Shown here: positions 1-9,175 of the stretch, one piece after another | Layout of the letters: every line of letters begins with the position of its first letter | How positions within the stretch are numbered: the stretch's first letter is position 1 | NCBI GenBank assembly: GCA_944322095.1 | Contig: CALUNU010000006.1 | Span: 51,230-115,229, forward strand | Length of the DNA stretch: 64,000 nt | Origin: an uncultured Alloprevotella sp. | GTDB taxonomy: Bacteria > Bacteroidota > Bacteroidia > Bacteroidales > Bacteroidaceae | Reading direction: 5' to 3' | Made by a program: the position numbers and the translations under genes | Notes under the pieces: generated by a model | Told to the model about the DNA's origin: nothing | The model's database searches: none | The model's input: only the letters and a program-made list of their open reading frames with translations

Positions 1-69
1 TTTAGGCGTGCTCAGTCCCAAGCGGCTGCCGACGCCTCCCGCCAGTATGACGGCTATGTTAGGTCTCAT
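1..69 (-). CDS. IspD/TarI-like cytidylyltransferase, N-terminus only (cut by window edge)
   Basis: The first 23 codons of a gene running off the left edge. The start ATG is at 69 and the peptide begins MRPNIAVILAGGVGSRLGLS, followed by TPK. The LAGGxGxRLG...PK pattern is the nucleotide-binding loop of the IspD/TarI cytidylyltransferases, which transfer CMP from CTP to a sugar or polyol phosphate. It lies 48 bp downstream of a GT2 gene on the same strand, so a cell-surface polysaccharide role is more likely than isoprenoid synthesis, but the substrate cannot be told from 23 residues. The leader just before the ATG is very AT-rich. A second paralogue lies at 30888-31607. Confidence 0.75.
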   Translation of the reverse strand, partial: MRPNIAVILAGGVGSRLGLSTPK

Positions 70-117
70 CATTATTATAATGTGTCTTGTGGCAGAAAAT
101 GCAAGCGCTGTGGCTTT

Positions 118-1095
118 TCATTTCCTGAATGTTGTGTTTCCGTAGGCATAGATGGCCGGGTAGCAGAAGGCCCGCAGGCGGTTCTTCCAGTCGGGCTCAC
201 CTTTCGAGGGATAAACCAGGCGGCGGTGCCGCAGGCACAGGCAGCACAGGCGCAACGTGCCGCCGCCCCGTCCCAGCAGGGCCGCGCACAGGGCGTGGGC
301 CACGGGTTGTTTTTCGGCCGGAATGATGGTCAGCAGGCTGCGGTAGAACTGTTGCCAGCGCTTTTCGTGGCGGAGCCGCGCCAGGTCGAGCCAGCCAAAC
401 ACGTACGGGTGCCACGATGCGTGCGCCTCGCGCCGCGTGCCGCCCCTTTGCTGCCGCAGGCGGGCTATGGCCGACGCCTCGTGCGGCCGGTGCCAGTTGA
501 GCGCCTCGTCCACCCTTGCCACGCCGCCGCCCATGTGGGCCATCAGCAGAAACCACCAGTCGTAGTAGAAGTCGTCGTTCCACGCCGTCTCATGGCCCAC
601 GAAGCTGCGGCGCACGAGCATCGTATGCCCCGGGATGACGTTGGTGAAGAGCAGGTCTTCCAGCCGCCCGGCCGGGCATACCTTGCACGAAAGGTGGTTG
701 GAAAACGTCGCATCGCGGAAGTAGGCCGAGAAGCACAGGTCGCAGGTGCCGATGGCCTCCACCTGCCGGCGCACTTTCTGCGGAAACCAGATGTCGTCCT
801 GGTCGGCAATGGCTATGAGGTCGCCGCGGGCACGCAGCATGGCCGTGTGGAAGTTGCGGTTGAAGCCCAGCCTTCGTTCGTTGCGGAACACGTGGACGCG
901 GCGGTCGCGGCGGGCGTAGCGGTGCAGGATGTCGATGGTGTCGTCGCTCGAACCGTCGTCCTGCACGATTACTTCGAGCAGCGGGTAGTCCTGTGCCAGG
1001 ACCGAGTCCATCTGTTCGTCCAGATAGCGGGCCCCGTTGTACGTACACATGACGACCGAAACGCTCGGCGTCGTCCCGTCTGTAGGTTGCATCAT
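118..1095 (-). CDS. Family 2 glycosyltransferase
   Basis: A 325-residue GT-A fold enzyme expected to transfer a sugar from a nucleotide-sugar to a surface glycan at the inner face of the membrane. The N-terminus (SVSVVMCTYNGARYLDEQM, residues 11-29), QDDGSSDDT (45-53) and DQDD (98-101, the metal-binding DxD) are the standard GT2 signatures; the C-terminal half is the variable acceptor region. It has no membrane segment of note. It is followed after 48 bp by a cytidylyltransferase gene, suggesting a polysaccharide-assembly operon continuing beyond the window. Starts at 1095 and 1092 are both possible (MM). A TAACTTTG -7 box only 5 nt upstream would make the message nearly leaderless. Confidence 0.88.
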   Translation of the reverse strand: MMQPTDGTTPSVSVVMCTYNGARYLDEQMDSVLAQDYPLLEVIVQDDGSSDDTIDILHRYARRDRRVHVFRNERRLGFNRNFHTAMLRARGDLIAIADQDDIWFPQKVRRQVEAIGTCDLCFSAYFRDATFSNHLSCKVCPAGRLEDLLFTNVIPGHTMLVRRSFVGHETAWNDDFYYDWWFLLMAHMGGGVARVDEALNWHRPHEASAIARLRQQRGGTRREAHASWHPYVFGWLDLARLRHEKRWQQFYRSLLTIIPAEKQPVAHALCAALLGRGGGTLRLCCLCLRHRRLVYPSKGEPDWKNRLRAFCYPAIYAYGNTTFRK

Positions 1096-1100
1096 ACGGG

Positions 1101-1108
1101 CAAAGTTA
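1101..1108 (-). promoter_or_regulatory. -7 box (TAACTTTG) of the GT2 gene
   Basis: On the minus strand this reads TAACTTTG, a perfect match to the Bacteroidetes TAnnTTTG element. It ends 5 nt before the ATG at 1095, so transcription would begin at or next to the start codon. No TTTG is seen at the usual -33 distance. Confidence 0.55.
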
Positions 1109-1201
1109 AGCTATTTTTTCCGTTTTCCGTGATTGCCGGCTGCGAAAACGCCCTGCGGCCGCGGCCAGCCGTCCCCCGGCCGCTATGGCCTCCGTCTGTG
1201 C

Positions 1202-2101
1202 TCAGAGCTTCTCGATGTCGTCGGTCGTGAGCCCCGTAGCACCCGCGATGACGTCGGGCGCCAGGCCCAGAGCCTTCATGCGGCGGGCCGTTTCCACGAC
1301 GGCTTCGCGCCGGCCTTGCTCCATGCCTTCGGCGCGGCCTTGTTCTCTTCCCTCGGCTCTGCCCTCCTCTATGCCCTCGGCGCGTCCTTTCCTGAGGCCG
1401 CTGTTGTAGAGGGTCTTCTCCACGCTGATGGCGTCCCAGAACTTGTCGTAGCCGAGCAGCTGGGCGTCGGTGTAGGCCGCCTCCTCGACGGCCGTCACGG
1501 CGCGGCAGATGTCGGGGTTGTCCATGAGTTCGGCGGGCACCTCGGTGGTGTGCGCGCCAATCTCGGTGAGATAGCGCAGCCAGAGCACCTGCATTTTCTT
1601 TTGCGAGAAGGTGTCGGGGCGAAACTTGGGCAGCTCCACAAAGACGAGGTGGAGCCCGTCGATGACCTTCTCGCTGTGCTCCACGTGCACCATGCGGTAG
1701 TAGTGGTAGTAGCCTTGCAGTTCGGGCTCGAAGACCTCGTTGACGAGGTTGAGGGAGTAGACGGGTTCCAGGAGGCGGTAGTCGTCGCCCTTGTCGCTCT
1801 GCCTGACGTAGGCCTTGGCAGCGTTGAAGAGCACGCGCTGCTGAAACTCAGGCGACCAGACCATCTGCATCTCCACGATGAACTGCCTGCCGCGTGCGTC
1901 GCGGCACCTGACGTCGACAATGCTGTTTTTCCTGAGCGGCGTGTCGGGCACGAGCTCGGCGGGCAGGTATTCGATGCTCTCAATCTCCTCCTCGGGCTCC
2001 TCGAAGGGCAGGAGCGCGTTGAGGAAGCTGCGGGCGAGCTCAGGGTTCTCGCCAAACACCTTTTTAAAGGTAAGGTCGGCTTTCGGGTCGAGGTATCGCA
2101 T
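1202..2101 (-). CDS. Rpn family recombination-promoting nuclease / PDDEXK family transposase-like protein
   Basis: A 299-residue protein of the PD-(D/E)XK nuclease family transposase group (PDDEXK_2/Rpn). The N-terminus RYLDPKADLTFKKVFGE (residues 2-18) is the family hallmark, and the segment NSIVDVRCRDARGRQFIVEM holds the expected D...ExQ-type catalytic core. The C-terminus (about 225-265) is a low-complexity run of EGIEEGRAEGREQGRAEG units, common in this family and probably a charged helix, ending in a short helix-turn-helix-like tail. Rpn proteins are DNA endonucleases tied to horizontal transfer. It starts 7 bp after the stop of the GH29 gene and is probably co-transcribed with it. Confidence 0.85.
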   Translation of the reverse strand: MRYLDPKADLTFKKVFGENPELARSFLNALLPFEEPEEEIESIEYLPAELVPDTPLRKNSIVDVRCRDARGRQFIVEMQMVWSPEFQQRVLFNAAKAYVRQSDKGDDYRLLEPVYSLNLVNEVFEPELQGYYHYYRMVHVEHSEKVIDGLHLVFVELPKFRPDTFSQKKMQVLWLRYLTEIGAHTTEVPAELMDNPDICRAVTAVEEAAYTDAQLLGYDKFWDAISVEKTLYNSGLRKGRAEGIEEGRAEGREQGRAEGMEQGRREAVVETARRMKALGLAPDVIAGATGLTTDDIEKL

Positions 2102-2108
2102 GTGTTGT

Positions 2109-3422
2109 CTATTTTATTTCGATGACATAATCGGGGCACGAACGGTCAATTTCTAGTCCGTAGATTCGGAGCAGGCCGTTGTGGGCGGTGTGACGCGGCG
2201 TACTGTCGTCGGCCAGGGTCCTTACCGAGCGCACGCGGAACGGCACGGGCAGCTCCACCTCCTCCACGTTGGGCGAGAGCACGTGCAGGAAGAGGCGGTT
2301 GCCGCGTCGCGTGGTGACGATGCTGTCGCCCGCGTGCCAGGGGCCGGCCTCGGTGCCATAGATGGTTTCGCCGTAGCGGGCGAGCCAGCGGCCCATGCTG
2401 TCGAGGCGCGTCAGCGACTTTTCGGGCAGGGCCCCGTCGGGTTGCGGGCCCACGTTGAGCAGCAGGTTGGCCCCCTTGCCTGCCGTGCGGGCCAGCAGGC
2501 GGATGAGCGCGGCCGTCGGTTTGTAGCGGCGGTCGGCCACGGCATATCCCCACGAGCCGTTCATCGTCTGGCACGTTTCGAGCGGCAGGCGCGCCACGGG
2601 CTGACCTGCCGAGAGGCCCGCTTTGTTTTCGCCCGGCACGTCGCGTTCGAAGATTTGTATGTCCTCGCCCGGCAGGGGAGCTATGTGGTGGTTGTTGCCA
2701 ATGAGGCAGGCCGGTTGCAGGGCGTGGATGTGGTCGTAAAGTTCCTCCATGCGCCAGGCAAAGGCCGTGCTGTCGCGGTTGTGGTCCCACATGCCGTCCA
2801 GCCAGATGCAGTCCACGCGCCCATAGCGCGTGAGTAGTTCGCTGAGCTGCCGTTTCATAAAGTCGAAGTAGGCGTCATAGTCGGCCTCGCCGGCATGTCC
2901 CTTGCCGTGGCCCGTCCATCCCGCGGGATAGTCGGTGCGCGTCCAGTCGATGAGCGAATAGTAGAGGTGGAAGCCCAGCCCCTGCCGGTGGCATTCGTCG
3001 GCCAGTTCGCCCACGATGTCGCGTCCGAAGGGCGTGGCCGCCATGCTGTATGCCGACTGGTCGGTGAGCCACATCGAGAAGCCGTCGTGGTGGCGCGAGG
3101 TGAGGCACACGTAGCGCGCCCCCGCCTGTTTGAAGGCTGTCACCCACGCCCGTGCGTCGAAGCGGTGGGGATAGAACGCCCCGGCCGCCTTGGCATATTC
3201 GGCAGGGTCGAGGCCCGCGTTGCTCAGGTACCATTCGCCCTGTCCGAAGAGGCTGTAAATGCCCCAATGCAGGAAGATGCCGAAGCGGCTCTCGGCAAAT
3301 TGCTTCCGTGCTTCCCGGTTTTCGGGCGAAGGTTCGTAGGGATCGGCCGCCCGCAGCGGCGCGGCATGCAGCAGGCAGCCTCCGACGAGCGCGGCCATGC
3401 AGATTTTTAGCAGTCGGTTCAT
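2109..3422 (-). CDS. Secreted alpha-L-fucosidase, GH29
   Basis: A 437-residue retaining alpha-L-fucosidase, cleaving terminal fucose from host-type glycans in the periplasm or at the cell surface. Start chosen at 3422 because MNRLLKICMAALVGGCLLHA begins a clear signal peptide (cleavage near ARA|AD); a longer reading frame would place 20 residues over the promoter. Family features are FGIFLHWGIYSLFGQGEWY (48-65), LTSRHHDGFSMW (107-118) and CIWLDGMWDHN, where Asp209 is the expected nucleophile. Length fits the shorter GH29 enzymes with a small C-terminal beta domain. A TTTG-N19-TATCTTTG promoter lies directly upstream. Another fucosidase (GH95) is at 53524-56001. Confidence 0.92.
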   Translation of the reverse strand: MNRLLKICMAALVGGCLLHAAPLRAADPYEPSPENREARKQFAESRFGIFLHWGIYSLFGQGEWYLSNAGLDPAEYAKAAGAFYPHRFDARAWVTAFKQAGARYVCLTSRHHDGFSMWLTDQSAYSMAATPFGRDIVGELADECHRQGLGFHLYYSLIDWTRTDYPAGWTGHGKGHAGEADYDAYFDFMKRQLSELLTRYGRVDCIWLDGMWDHNRDSTAFAWRMEELYDHIHALQPACLIGNNHHIAPLPGEDIQIFERDVPGENKAGLSAGQPVARLPLETCQTMNGSWGYAVADRRYKPTAALIRLLARTAGKGANLLLNVGPQPDGALPEKSLTRLDSMGRWLARYGETIYGTEAGPWHAGDSIVTTRRGNRLFLHVLSPNVEEVELPVPFRVRSVRTLADDSTPRHTAHNGLLRIYGLEIDRSCPDYVIEIK

Positions 3423-3452
3423 GTTTTTGGCTGTTAGATGAAGTGTTTTTTG

Positions 3453-3483
3453 CAAAGATAGTGCAAGACGAGAGGAATGCAAA
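3453..3483 (-). promoter_or_regulatory. Bacteroidetes promoter of the GH29 fucosidase
   Basis: Minus strand: TTTG (3483-3480), 19-nt spacer, TATCTTTG (3460-3453). This is an exact match to the Bacteroidetes housekeeping consensus, placing the transcript start about 25 nt before the ATG. Confidence 0.8.
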
Positions 3484-3520
3484 GCGAAAACGGAGTTTTT
3501 GCTTTCATTCCCGAGGCGCC

Positions 3521-6360
3521 GCCTGTCCCGGTGCGTAGCTGATGATGAGGCTGTCGGCCCCGAAGGGGTCGCACTACTCTATAACCGCGGGTAAGCGCAG
3601 CGCACCCGCGGGAGGTGTGCGCCTACAGGATGGGCCCCAAGGGGGTCCAACTGCCGTGCGGTGGTGTGGTCGCGCGCGTATCGGGCGCTTGGGGCGTCTT
3701 GTCCGTGGTGTTGTTCGACCCCTTTGGGGCCGCGAGTGTGAGAGGTAGTCTGCGGTCCGCGGGTTCGCCATGCTCACCCGCGGTTACAGATTAGTTCGGC
3801 CCTTGTAGGGCCGCATGACTTCCTGCGCTTCGTCGCCGGCCGCACTGCGGGTCTGCATGTCTCCCCGCGCTTCGTCGCCGCCGCACTGCGGAGCTGCATG
3901 CCTCCCTGCGTTTCGCTGCCGGCTGTCCCGGTGCGTAGCTGATGGTGAGGCTGTCGGCCCCGCAGGGGTCGCACTACTCTATAGCCGCGGGTAAGCGTAG
4001 CGCACCCGCGGGAGGTGTGCGCCCACAGGATGGGCCCCAAGGGGGTCCAACCGTCGTGCGGTGGTGTGGTCGCGCGTGTATCGGGTGCTTGGGGCGTCCT
4101 GTCCGTGGTGTTGTTCGACCCCTTTGGGGCCGTGAGTGTGAGGGGTAGTCTGTGGTCCGCGGGTTCGCCATGCTCACCCGCGGTTACAGATTAGTTCGGC
4201 CCCTATAGGGCCGCATGCCTCTCTGCGTTTCGGTGTCTGCCACACTGTGGGGCCGCATGGTTCTCTGCGCTTCGTCGCCGGCCGCACTGTGGGTCCGCAT
4301 GCCTCCCTGCACTTCGGAGTCTGCTGCACTGCGGGTCCGCATGTCTCCCCGCGCTTCGCTGTCGGCTGTCCCGGTGCGTAGCTGATGGTGAGGCTGTCGG
4401 CCCCGTAGGGGTCGCACTACTCTATAACCGCGGGTAAGCGCAGCGCACCCGCGGGAGGTGTGCGCCCACAGGATGGGCCCCAAGGGGGTCCAACTGCCGT
4501 GCGGTGGTGTGGTCGCGCGTGTATCGGGCGCTGGGGGCGTCTTGTCCGTGGTGTTGTTCGACCCCTTTGGGGCCGCGAGCGTGAGGGGGTAGTCTGCGGT
4601 CCGCGGGTTCGCCATGCTCACCCGCGGTTACAGATTAGTTCGGCCCCTATAGGGCCGCATGCCTCTCTGCGTTTCGCTGTCGGCTGTCTCGCTGCAGAGC
4701 TGATGATGAGGCTGTCGGCCCCGCAGGGGTCGCACTACTCTATAGCCGCGGGTAAGCGTAGCGCACCCGCGGGAGGTGTGCGCCTACAGGATGGGCCCCA
4801 AGGGGGTCCAACTGCCGTGCGGTGGTGTGGTCGCGCGCGTATCGGGCGCTTGGGGCGTCTTGTCCGTGGTGTTGTTCGACCCCTTTGGGGCCGCGAGCGT
4901 GAGGGGGGAGTCTGCGGTCCGCGGGTTCGCCATGCTCACCCGCGGTTACAGATTAGTTCGGCCCTTGTAGGGCCGCATGCCTCTCTGCGTTTCGCTGCCG
5001 GTTGCACTGTGGGGCCGCATGCCTCTCTGCGTTTCGCTGCCGGTTGCACTGTGGGGCCGCATGCCTCTCTGCGTTTCGTCGCTGGCCGCACTGCGGAGCC
5101 GCATATCTCCCTGCGCTTCGATGCCTGTCGCACTGCGGAGCCGCATATCTCCCTGCGCTTCGGAGTCTGCTGCACTGCGGGTCCGCATGTCTCCCCGCGC
5201 TTCGCTGTCGGCTGTCCCGCTGCGAGCTGATGATGAGGCTGTCGGCCCCGAAGGGGTCGCACTACTCTATAACCGCGGGTAAGCGCAGCGCACCCGCGGG
5301 AGGCATGTGCATACAAGTTGGGCCCCAAGGGGGTCCAACCGTCGTGCGGTGGTATGGTCGCGCGTGTATCGGGTGCTTGGGGCGTCCTGTCCGTGGTGTT
5401 GTTCGACCCCTTTGGGGCCGTGAGTGTGAGGGGTAGTCTGTGGTCCGCGGGTTCGCCATGCTCACCCGCGGTTACAGATTAGTTCGGCCCCTATAGGGCC
5501 GCATGCCTCTCTGCGTTTCGGTGTCTGCCACACTGTGGGGCCGCATGGTTCTCTGCGCTTCGTCGCCGGCCGCACTGTGGGTCCGCATGCCTCCCTGCGC
5601 TTCGGAGTCTGCCGCACTGCGGAGCTGCATGACTTCCTGCGCTTCGGCGCCGCCTGTCCCGGTGCGTAGCTGATGATGAGGCAGTCGGCCCCGCAGGGGT
5701 CGCACTACTCTATAACCGCGGGTAAGCGCAGCGCACCCGCGGGAGGTGTGCGCCTACAGGATGGGCCCCAAGGGGGTCCAACTGCCGTGCGGTGGTGTGG
5801 TCGCGCGCGTATCGGGCGCTTGGGGCGTCTTGTCCGTGGTGTTGTTCGACCCCTTTGGGGCCGTGAGTGTGAGGGGGTAGTCTGCGGTCCGCGGGTTCGC
5901 CATGCTCACCCGCGGTTACAGATTAGTTCGGCCCTTATAGGGCCGCATGCCTCTCTGCGTTTCGGTGTCTGCCACACTGCGGGTCTGCATGCCTCCCCGC
6001 GCTTCGTCGCCGGCCGCACTGCGGAGCCGCATGACTTCCTGCGCTTCGTCGCCGGCCACACTGCGGAGCCGCATGACTTCCTGCGCTTCGATGCCTGTCG
6101 CACTGCGGAGCCGCATATCTCCCTGCGCTTCGGAGTCTGCTGCACTGCGGGTCCGCATGTCTCCCCGCGCTTCGCTGTCGGCTGTCCCGCTGCGAGCTGA
6201 TGATGAGGCTGTCGGCCCCGCAGGGGTCGCACTACTCTATAACCGCGGGTAAGCGCAGCGCACCCGCGGGAGGTGTGCGTCCACAGGATGGGCCCCAAGG
6301 GGGTCCAACCGCCGTGCGGGGGTGTGGTTGCGCGTGTATCGGGCGCTGGGGGCCGGCAGC
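3521..6360. repeat. Nested tandem repeat: six full units and one truncated unit, each with 42-bp subrepeats
   Basis: No gene is supported here. Units start at about 3521, 3921, 4364, 4682, 5210, 5652 and 6180, giving lengths of about 400, 443, 318, 528, 442 and 528 bp; the seventh is cut near 6350. Each unit has a conserved core of about 274 bp plus 3, 4, 1, 6, 4 and 6 copies of a 42-bp subrepeat built around CGCATGCCTCYCTGCGYTTCG. Unit lengths fit 274 + 42n within 2 bp. The core holds several inverted repeats: CCGCGGGT...ACCCGCGG twice, a GGGCCCC...GGGGTCC-type hairpin, GACCCCTTTGGGGCC and GGCCCTTGTAGGGCC. Because 42 is a multiple of three, long open frames with 14-residue repeats appear on both strands, but none has a start, promoter or domain. 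Confidence 0.9.
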
Positions 6361-6449
6361 GGTCGATAGCCGGACTGCGAACGCTCCGTGAGTGGGCTGT
6401 TTCGGGACGGACGGGTCGTTGCGCGGCGGCGCGGTGGGGCGTTTTTGCC

Positions 6450-6720
6450 GATCCATGGGATGCCTCGGCCGATCCATGGGATGGAATCGCGATTCCATGG
6501 GGTGTTTCCACGATTCCATGGGATGTTTCCAGCCGACCCATGGCCTGTTTCGTGCGGAAAATGCGGACGTTTGCCCCACGAATTGCCATCTCCACCGCTC
6601 AAAACGCCACAAAACGCCGCGGCGGCGCGTTCCGTCGGCCGGCGCCGGCGGGGCAAAAGGCGGTTTGTCCGCTCTATTTGGGCCGCGCGGGCATGTCGCA
6701 ATTTTTTGGAAAATTGCCCC
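6450..6720. repeat. Intergenic element A, copy 1: 21-bp palindrome array plus distal conserved block
   Basis: Five units spaced 20-23 bp start near 6450, 6471, 6491, 6512 and 6535, each with a core like GATCCATGGGATG or GATTCCATGGGATG (CCATGG-centred). About 240 bp from the array start come TGTCCGCTCTATTT (6666-6679) and a 30-bp block at 6691-6720 containing GCAATTTTTTGGAAAATTGC, which can fold into a stem of 8 with a 4-nt loop. The distal blocks recur with identical mutual spacing at 41676-41730, behind a second array. The element lies between the long repeat and the TlpA gene. Confidence 0.8.
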
Positions 6721-6897
6721 TCGCGCCCCCTCGCGCGGTGCCGCTGCGGGCAGCCCTGCCCCGCCCCGTGCGCCGCCCGTCGCCGTGCCGCGGCGGGGCC
6801 TGCCGGTGGCGTGTGCCGTTTTTTAACGCGCGCGGGCCTTATTATCTGTGGAAAATGCCTAATTTTGCAAGCTCTTAAACGATAAAACTTTACAACG

Positions 6898-7386
6898 ATG
6901 AAAAGAACTCTGTTGCTCTCCGCCCTGCTTCTTGCGGGCATAGCCGTGGCTCACGCCCAGCTCCCCTCCGTCTCGCTGAAAAGCATCGACGGAAAGACCG
7001 TCGACACCGCCAAGCTCGAAAACGGTGGCAAGCCGTTCATCATCAGCTTCTTCGCCACGTGGTGCAAACCCTGCAACCGCGAGCTCAACGCCATCCACGA
7101 GGTGTACCCCGACTGGCAGGACGAGACGGGCGTGAAGGTGGTGGCCGTATCCATCGACCAGGCGCAGAACATCCAGAAGGTGAAACCCCTCGTCGACAGC
7201 AACGGGTGGGAATATGAGGTGCTGCTCGATCCCAACGGCGACTTCAAGCGCGCCATGGGCGTCAACATGATACCCCACGTCTTCATCGTCGACGGAGAGG
7301 GCAAGATCGTCGAGTCGCGCAGCGGCTACACCGAGGGTGGCGAGGCCCATCTCATCGAAAAGGTGCGCGAACTGCTCGCCAAATAA
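6898..7386 (+). CDS. TlpA-like periplasmic thioredoxin-fold protein
   Basis: A 162-residue exported thiol-disulfide protein. Residues 1-20 are a signal peptide ending AHA|QL. The redox motif ATWCKPC (Cys56, Cys59) and the cis-proline loop MIPHVFIVDG mark a TlpA/ResA-type thioredoxin fold, which usually reduces or exchanges disulfides in the periplasm. It leads a run with a DUF6029 barrel, an Omp28-like lipoprotein that also has a CxxC motif, and a sorted secreted protein, so it may serve folding of that set. A TAATTTTG -7 box is at 6860-6867. Confidence 0.9.
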   Translation: MKRTLLLSALLLAGIAVAHAQLPSVSLKSIDGKTVDTAKLENGGKPFIISFFATWCKPCNRELNAIHEVYPDWQDETGVKVVAVSIDQAQNIQKVKPLVDSNGWEYEVLLDPNGDFKRAMGVNMIPHVFIVDGEGKIVESRSGYTEGGEAHLIEKVRELLAK

Positions 7387-7431
7387 CCCGCCGGTGCAAC
7401 GGTCCATTCATCTCACACACAGACAAGACGC

Positions 7432-9165
7432 ATGACAAAACCCATACGCACCGCCCTCGTGGGCTGCTGCCTGGCTGCCGCGCTGCCCGCCATGGGGCAG
7501 GACGACGGCCGCAAGTGGTCGCTCACGGGGAGCGTACAGAGCGACGTGCTCATCCCCCAGGAGGACGAGAAAATCAACACCGGCGAATACAGCGACTGGG
7601 GCCTGACCAACACCTACGCAGAGCTCCACGTCCTTAATAAATACGTGCAGGCTGGCGCCCGCTTCGAATTTACCGAATGGCCCCTCCCGGGCTTCGAGAA
7701 CGACTTCAAGGGCTGGGGCGTTCCCTACTTTTATATCACGGGAAAATACAAGGGCTTTGAGCTCACGGCCGGCGACTTCTACGACCAGTTTGGCTCGGGC
7801 CTCATCTTCCGCACCTACGAGGAGCGCAGCCTGGGCATCGACAACAGCCTGCGCGGCGGACGCCTCGTCATGAAGCCCCTGAAAGGCGTGAGCTTCAAGC
7901 TGCTGGGCGGCCAGCAGCGCCGCTACTGGACGCGCAACGACGCGTGGATCTACGGCGGCGACGTGGAGCTCAACGTCGACCAGTGGTTTAAGCGCATGCA
8001 GGAGAGCGGAACGTATCTGACCCTCGGCGCTTCGGCCGTCAACAAGCACGAGGGCGACGAGAACATCATGACCATCCGCCCCACGGGCGAGACGGACGAG
8101 TTTGGCGACGCCGTACAGGGGCTCTACAAGCTCAACCTGCCCAAGGATGTGGCCGCCTTTGACGTGCGGGCCAACTTGCAGAAGGGCGACTACAACCTGC
8201 TCGTCGAGTATGCCCGCAAGGCGCAGGATCCGTCGTTCGACAACGGCTACATCTACCGCCCCGGCCAGGCCCTGCTGCTCTCGGGCTCGTGGTCGCGCCG
8301 CGGCGCCAGCGTGCTGCTCCAAGCCAAGCGCAGCGAAAACATGGCCTACCGCAGTTCCCGCTCGATGGAGGGCACCTCGTCGTTCATCAATCACCTGCCA
8401 GCCTTCTCGCAGCAACAGACCTACGCCCTGGCCGCGCTCTACCCCTACGCCACGCAGAACGCCCTGGGCGAATGGGCCTTCCAGGCCGAGGCCGCCTATA
8501 CCTTCAAGCGCAACACGCCGCTGGGCGGACGCTACGGCACGAAAATCAAGGCCAACTTCTCGCACATCCGCTCCATCGACCGCCAGCCCGTCGAGGGCGT
8601 GGCCGATCTCACAGACCGCGAGCAGACGATGGGCACCGACGGCTACACGTCGAAGTTCTTCAAAATGGGCGACGAAGTCTACTACCAGGACATCAACGTG
8701 CAGCTGGAAAAGAAACTCTCGCGCGACTTCAAGCTCAACCTCATGTATATGCACCAGCGCTACAACCAGACGGTCGTTGAGGGCCACGGCGGCACCGTGC
8801 GCAGCCACATAGCCATCGCCGAGGGCAAGTATCAGATCAACGACAAGCTCACGCTGCGCGCCGAGGCCCAGTATCTGCACACGGAGCAGGACCAGAAGGA
8901 CTGGTGGTATGGCCTCGTGGAGCTCAGCGTGCTGCCCTCGCTGATGTTCACCGTGTCCGACATGTACAACGCCCACGTGGAGGGCGCCGACGGCGCGGAG
9001 CGCAAGGTTCACTACTACATGGTTTCGGGCACCTACACCCACAAATCGCACCGTTTGCAGGTGGGCTATGGCAAAACGCGCGCAGGCTACAACTGCTCGG
9101 GCGGCGTTTGCCGCTGGGTACCCGCCAGCAAGGGCGTGCAGCTTTCGTACAACTACAATTTCTAA
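7432..9165 (+). CDS. DUF6029 family outer-membrane beta-barrel protein
   Basis: 577 residues with a signal peptide (MTKPIRTALVGCCLAAALPA, cleaved near MGQ|DD) and, from there on, alternating hydrophobic and aromatic strands ending ...GVQLSYNYNF, the aromatic C-terminal residue typical of outer-membrane barrels. The sequence (SLTGSVQSDVLIPQEDEKIN and the GDFYDQFGSGLIFRTYEER stretch) resembles the Bacteroidetes family DUF6029, which is usually found next to TlpA-like and Omp28-like genes exactly as here. Function is not established; a porin or carbohydrate-binding barrel is possible. It follows the TlpA gene by 45 bp and precedes the Omp28-like gene by 10 bp, so one operon is likely. Confidence 0.82.
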   Translation: MTKPIRTALVGCCLAAALPAMGQDDGRKWSLTGSVQSDVLIPQEDEKINTGEYSDWGLTNTYAELHVLNKYVQAGARFEFTEWPLPGFENDFKGWGVPYFYITGKYKGFELTAGDFYDQFGSGLIFRTYEERSLGIDNSLRGGRLVMKPLKGVSFKLLGGQQRRYWTRNDAWIYGGDVELNVDQWFKRMQESGTYLTLGASAVNKHEGDENIMTIRPTGETDEFGDAVQGLYKLNLPKDVAAFDVRANLQKGDYNLLVEYARKAQDPSFDNGYIYRPGQALLLSGSWSRRGASVLLQAKRSENMAYRSSRSMEGTSSFINHLPAFSQQQTYALAALYPYATQNALGEWAFQAEAAYTFKRNTPLGGRYGTKIKANFSHIRSIDRQPVEGVADLTDREQTMGTDGYTSKFFKMGDEVYYQDINVQLEKKLSRDFKLNLMYMHQRYNQTVVEGHGGTVRSHIAIAEGKYQINDKLTLRAEAQYLHTEQDQKDWWYGLVELSVLPSLMFTVSDMYNAHVEGADGAERKVHYYMVSGTYTHKSHRLQVGYGKTRAGYNCSGGVCRWVPASKGVQLSYNYNF

Positions 9166-9175
9166 CGGAAAAGGC

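Noticed and set aside
82..1230. Long plus-strand frame opposite the GT2 gene
   Set aside because: Antisense shadow in GC-rich coding DNA; the minus frame carries clear GT2 motifs and its own promoter.
3542..6595. Many open frames of 60-260 codons across the repeats on both strands, some with 14-residue repeats
   Set aside because: They arise because 42 is a multiple of three and the DNA is GC-rich with few stops. They overlap each other on both strands, lack promoters and match no protein family.
3521..6720. CRISPR array
   Set aside because: The 42-bp units abut without spacers and the 21-bp units are separated by only 7-9 nt of semi-conserved sequence; no cas genes are present.
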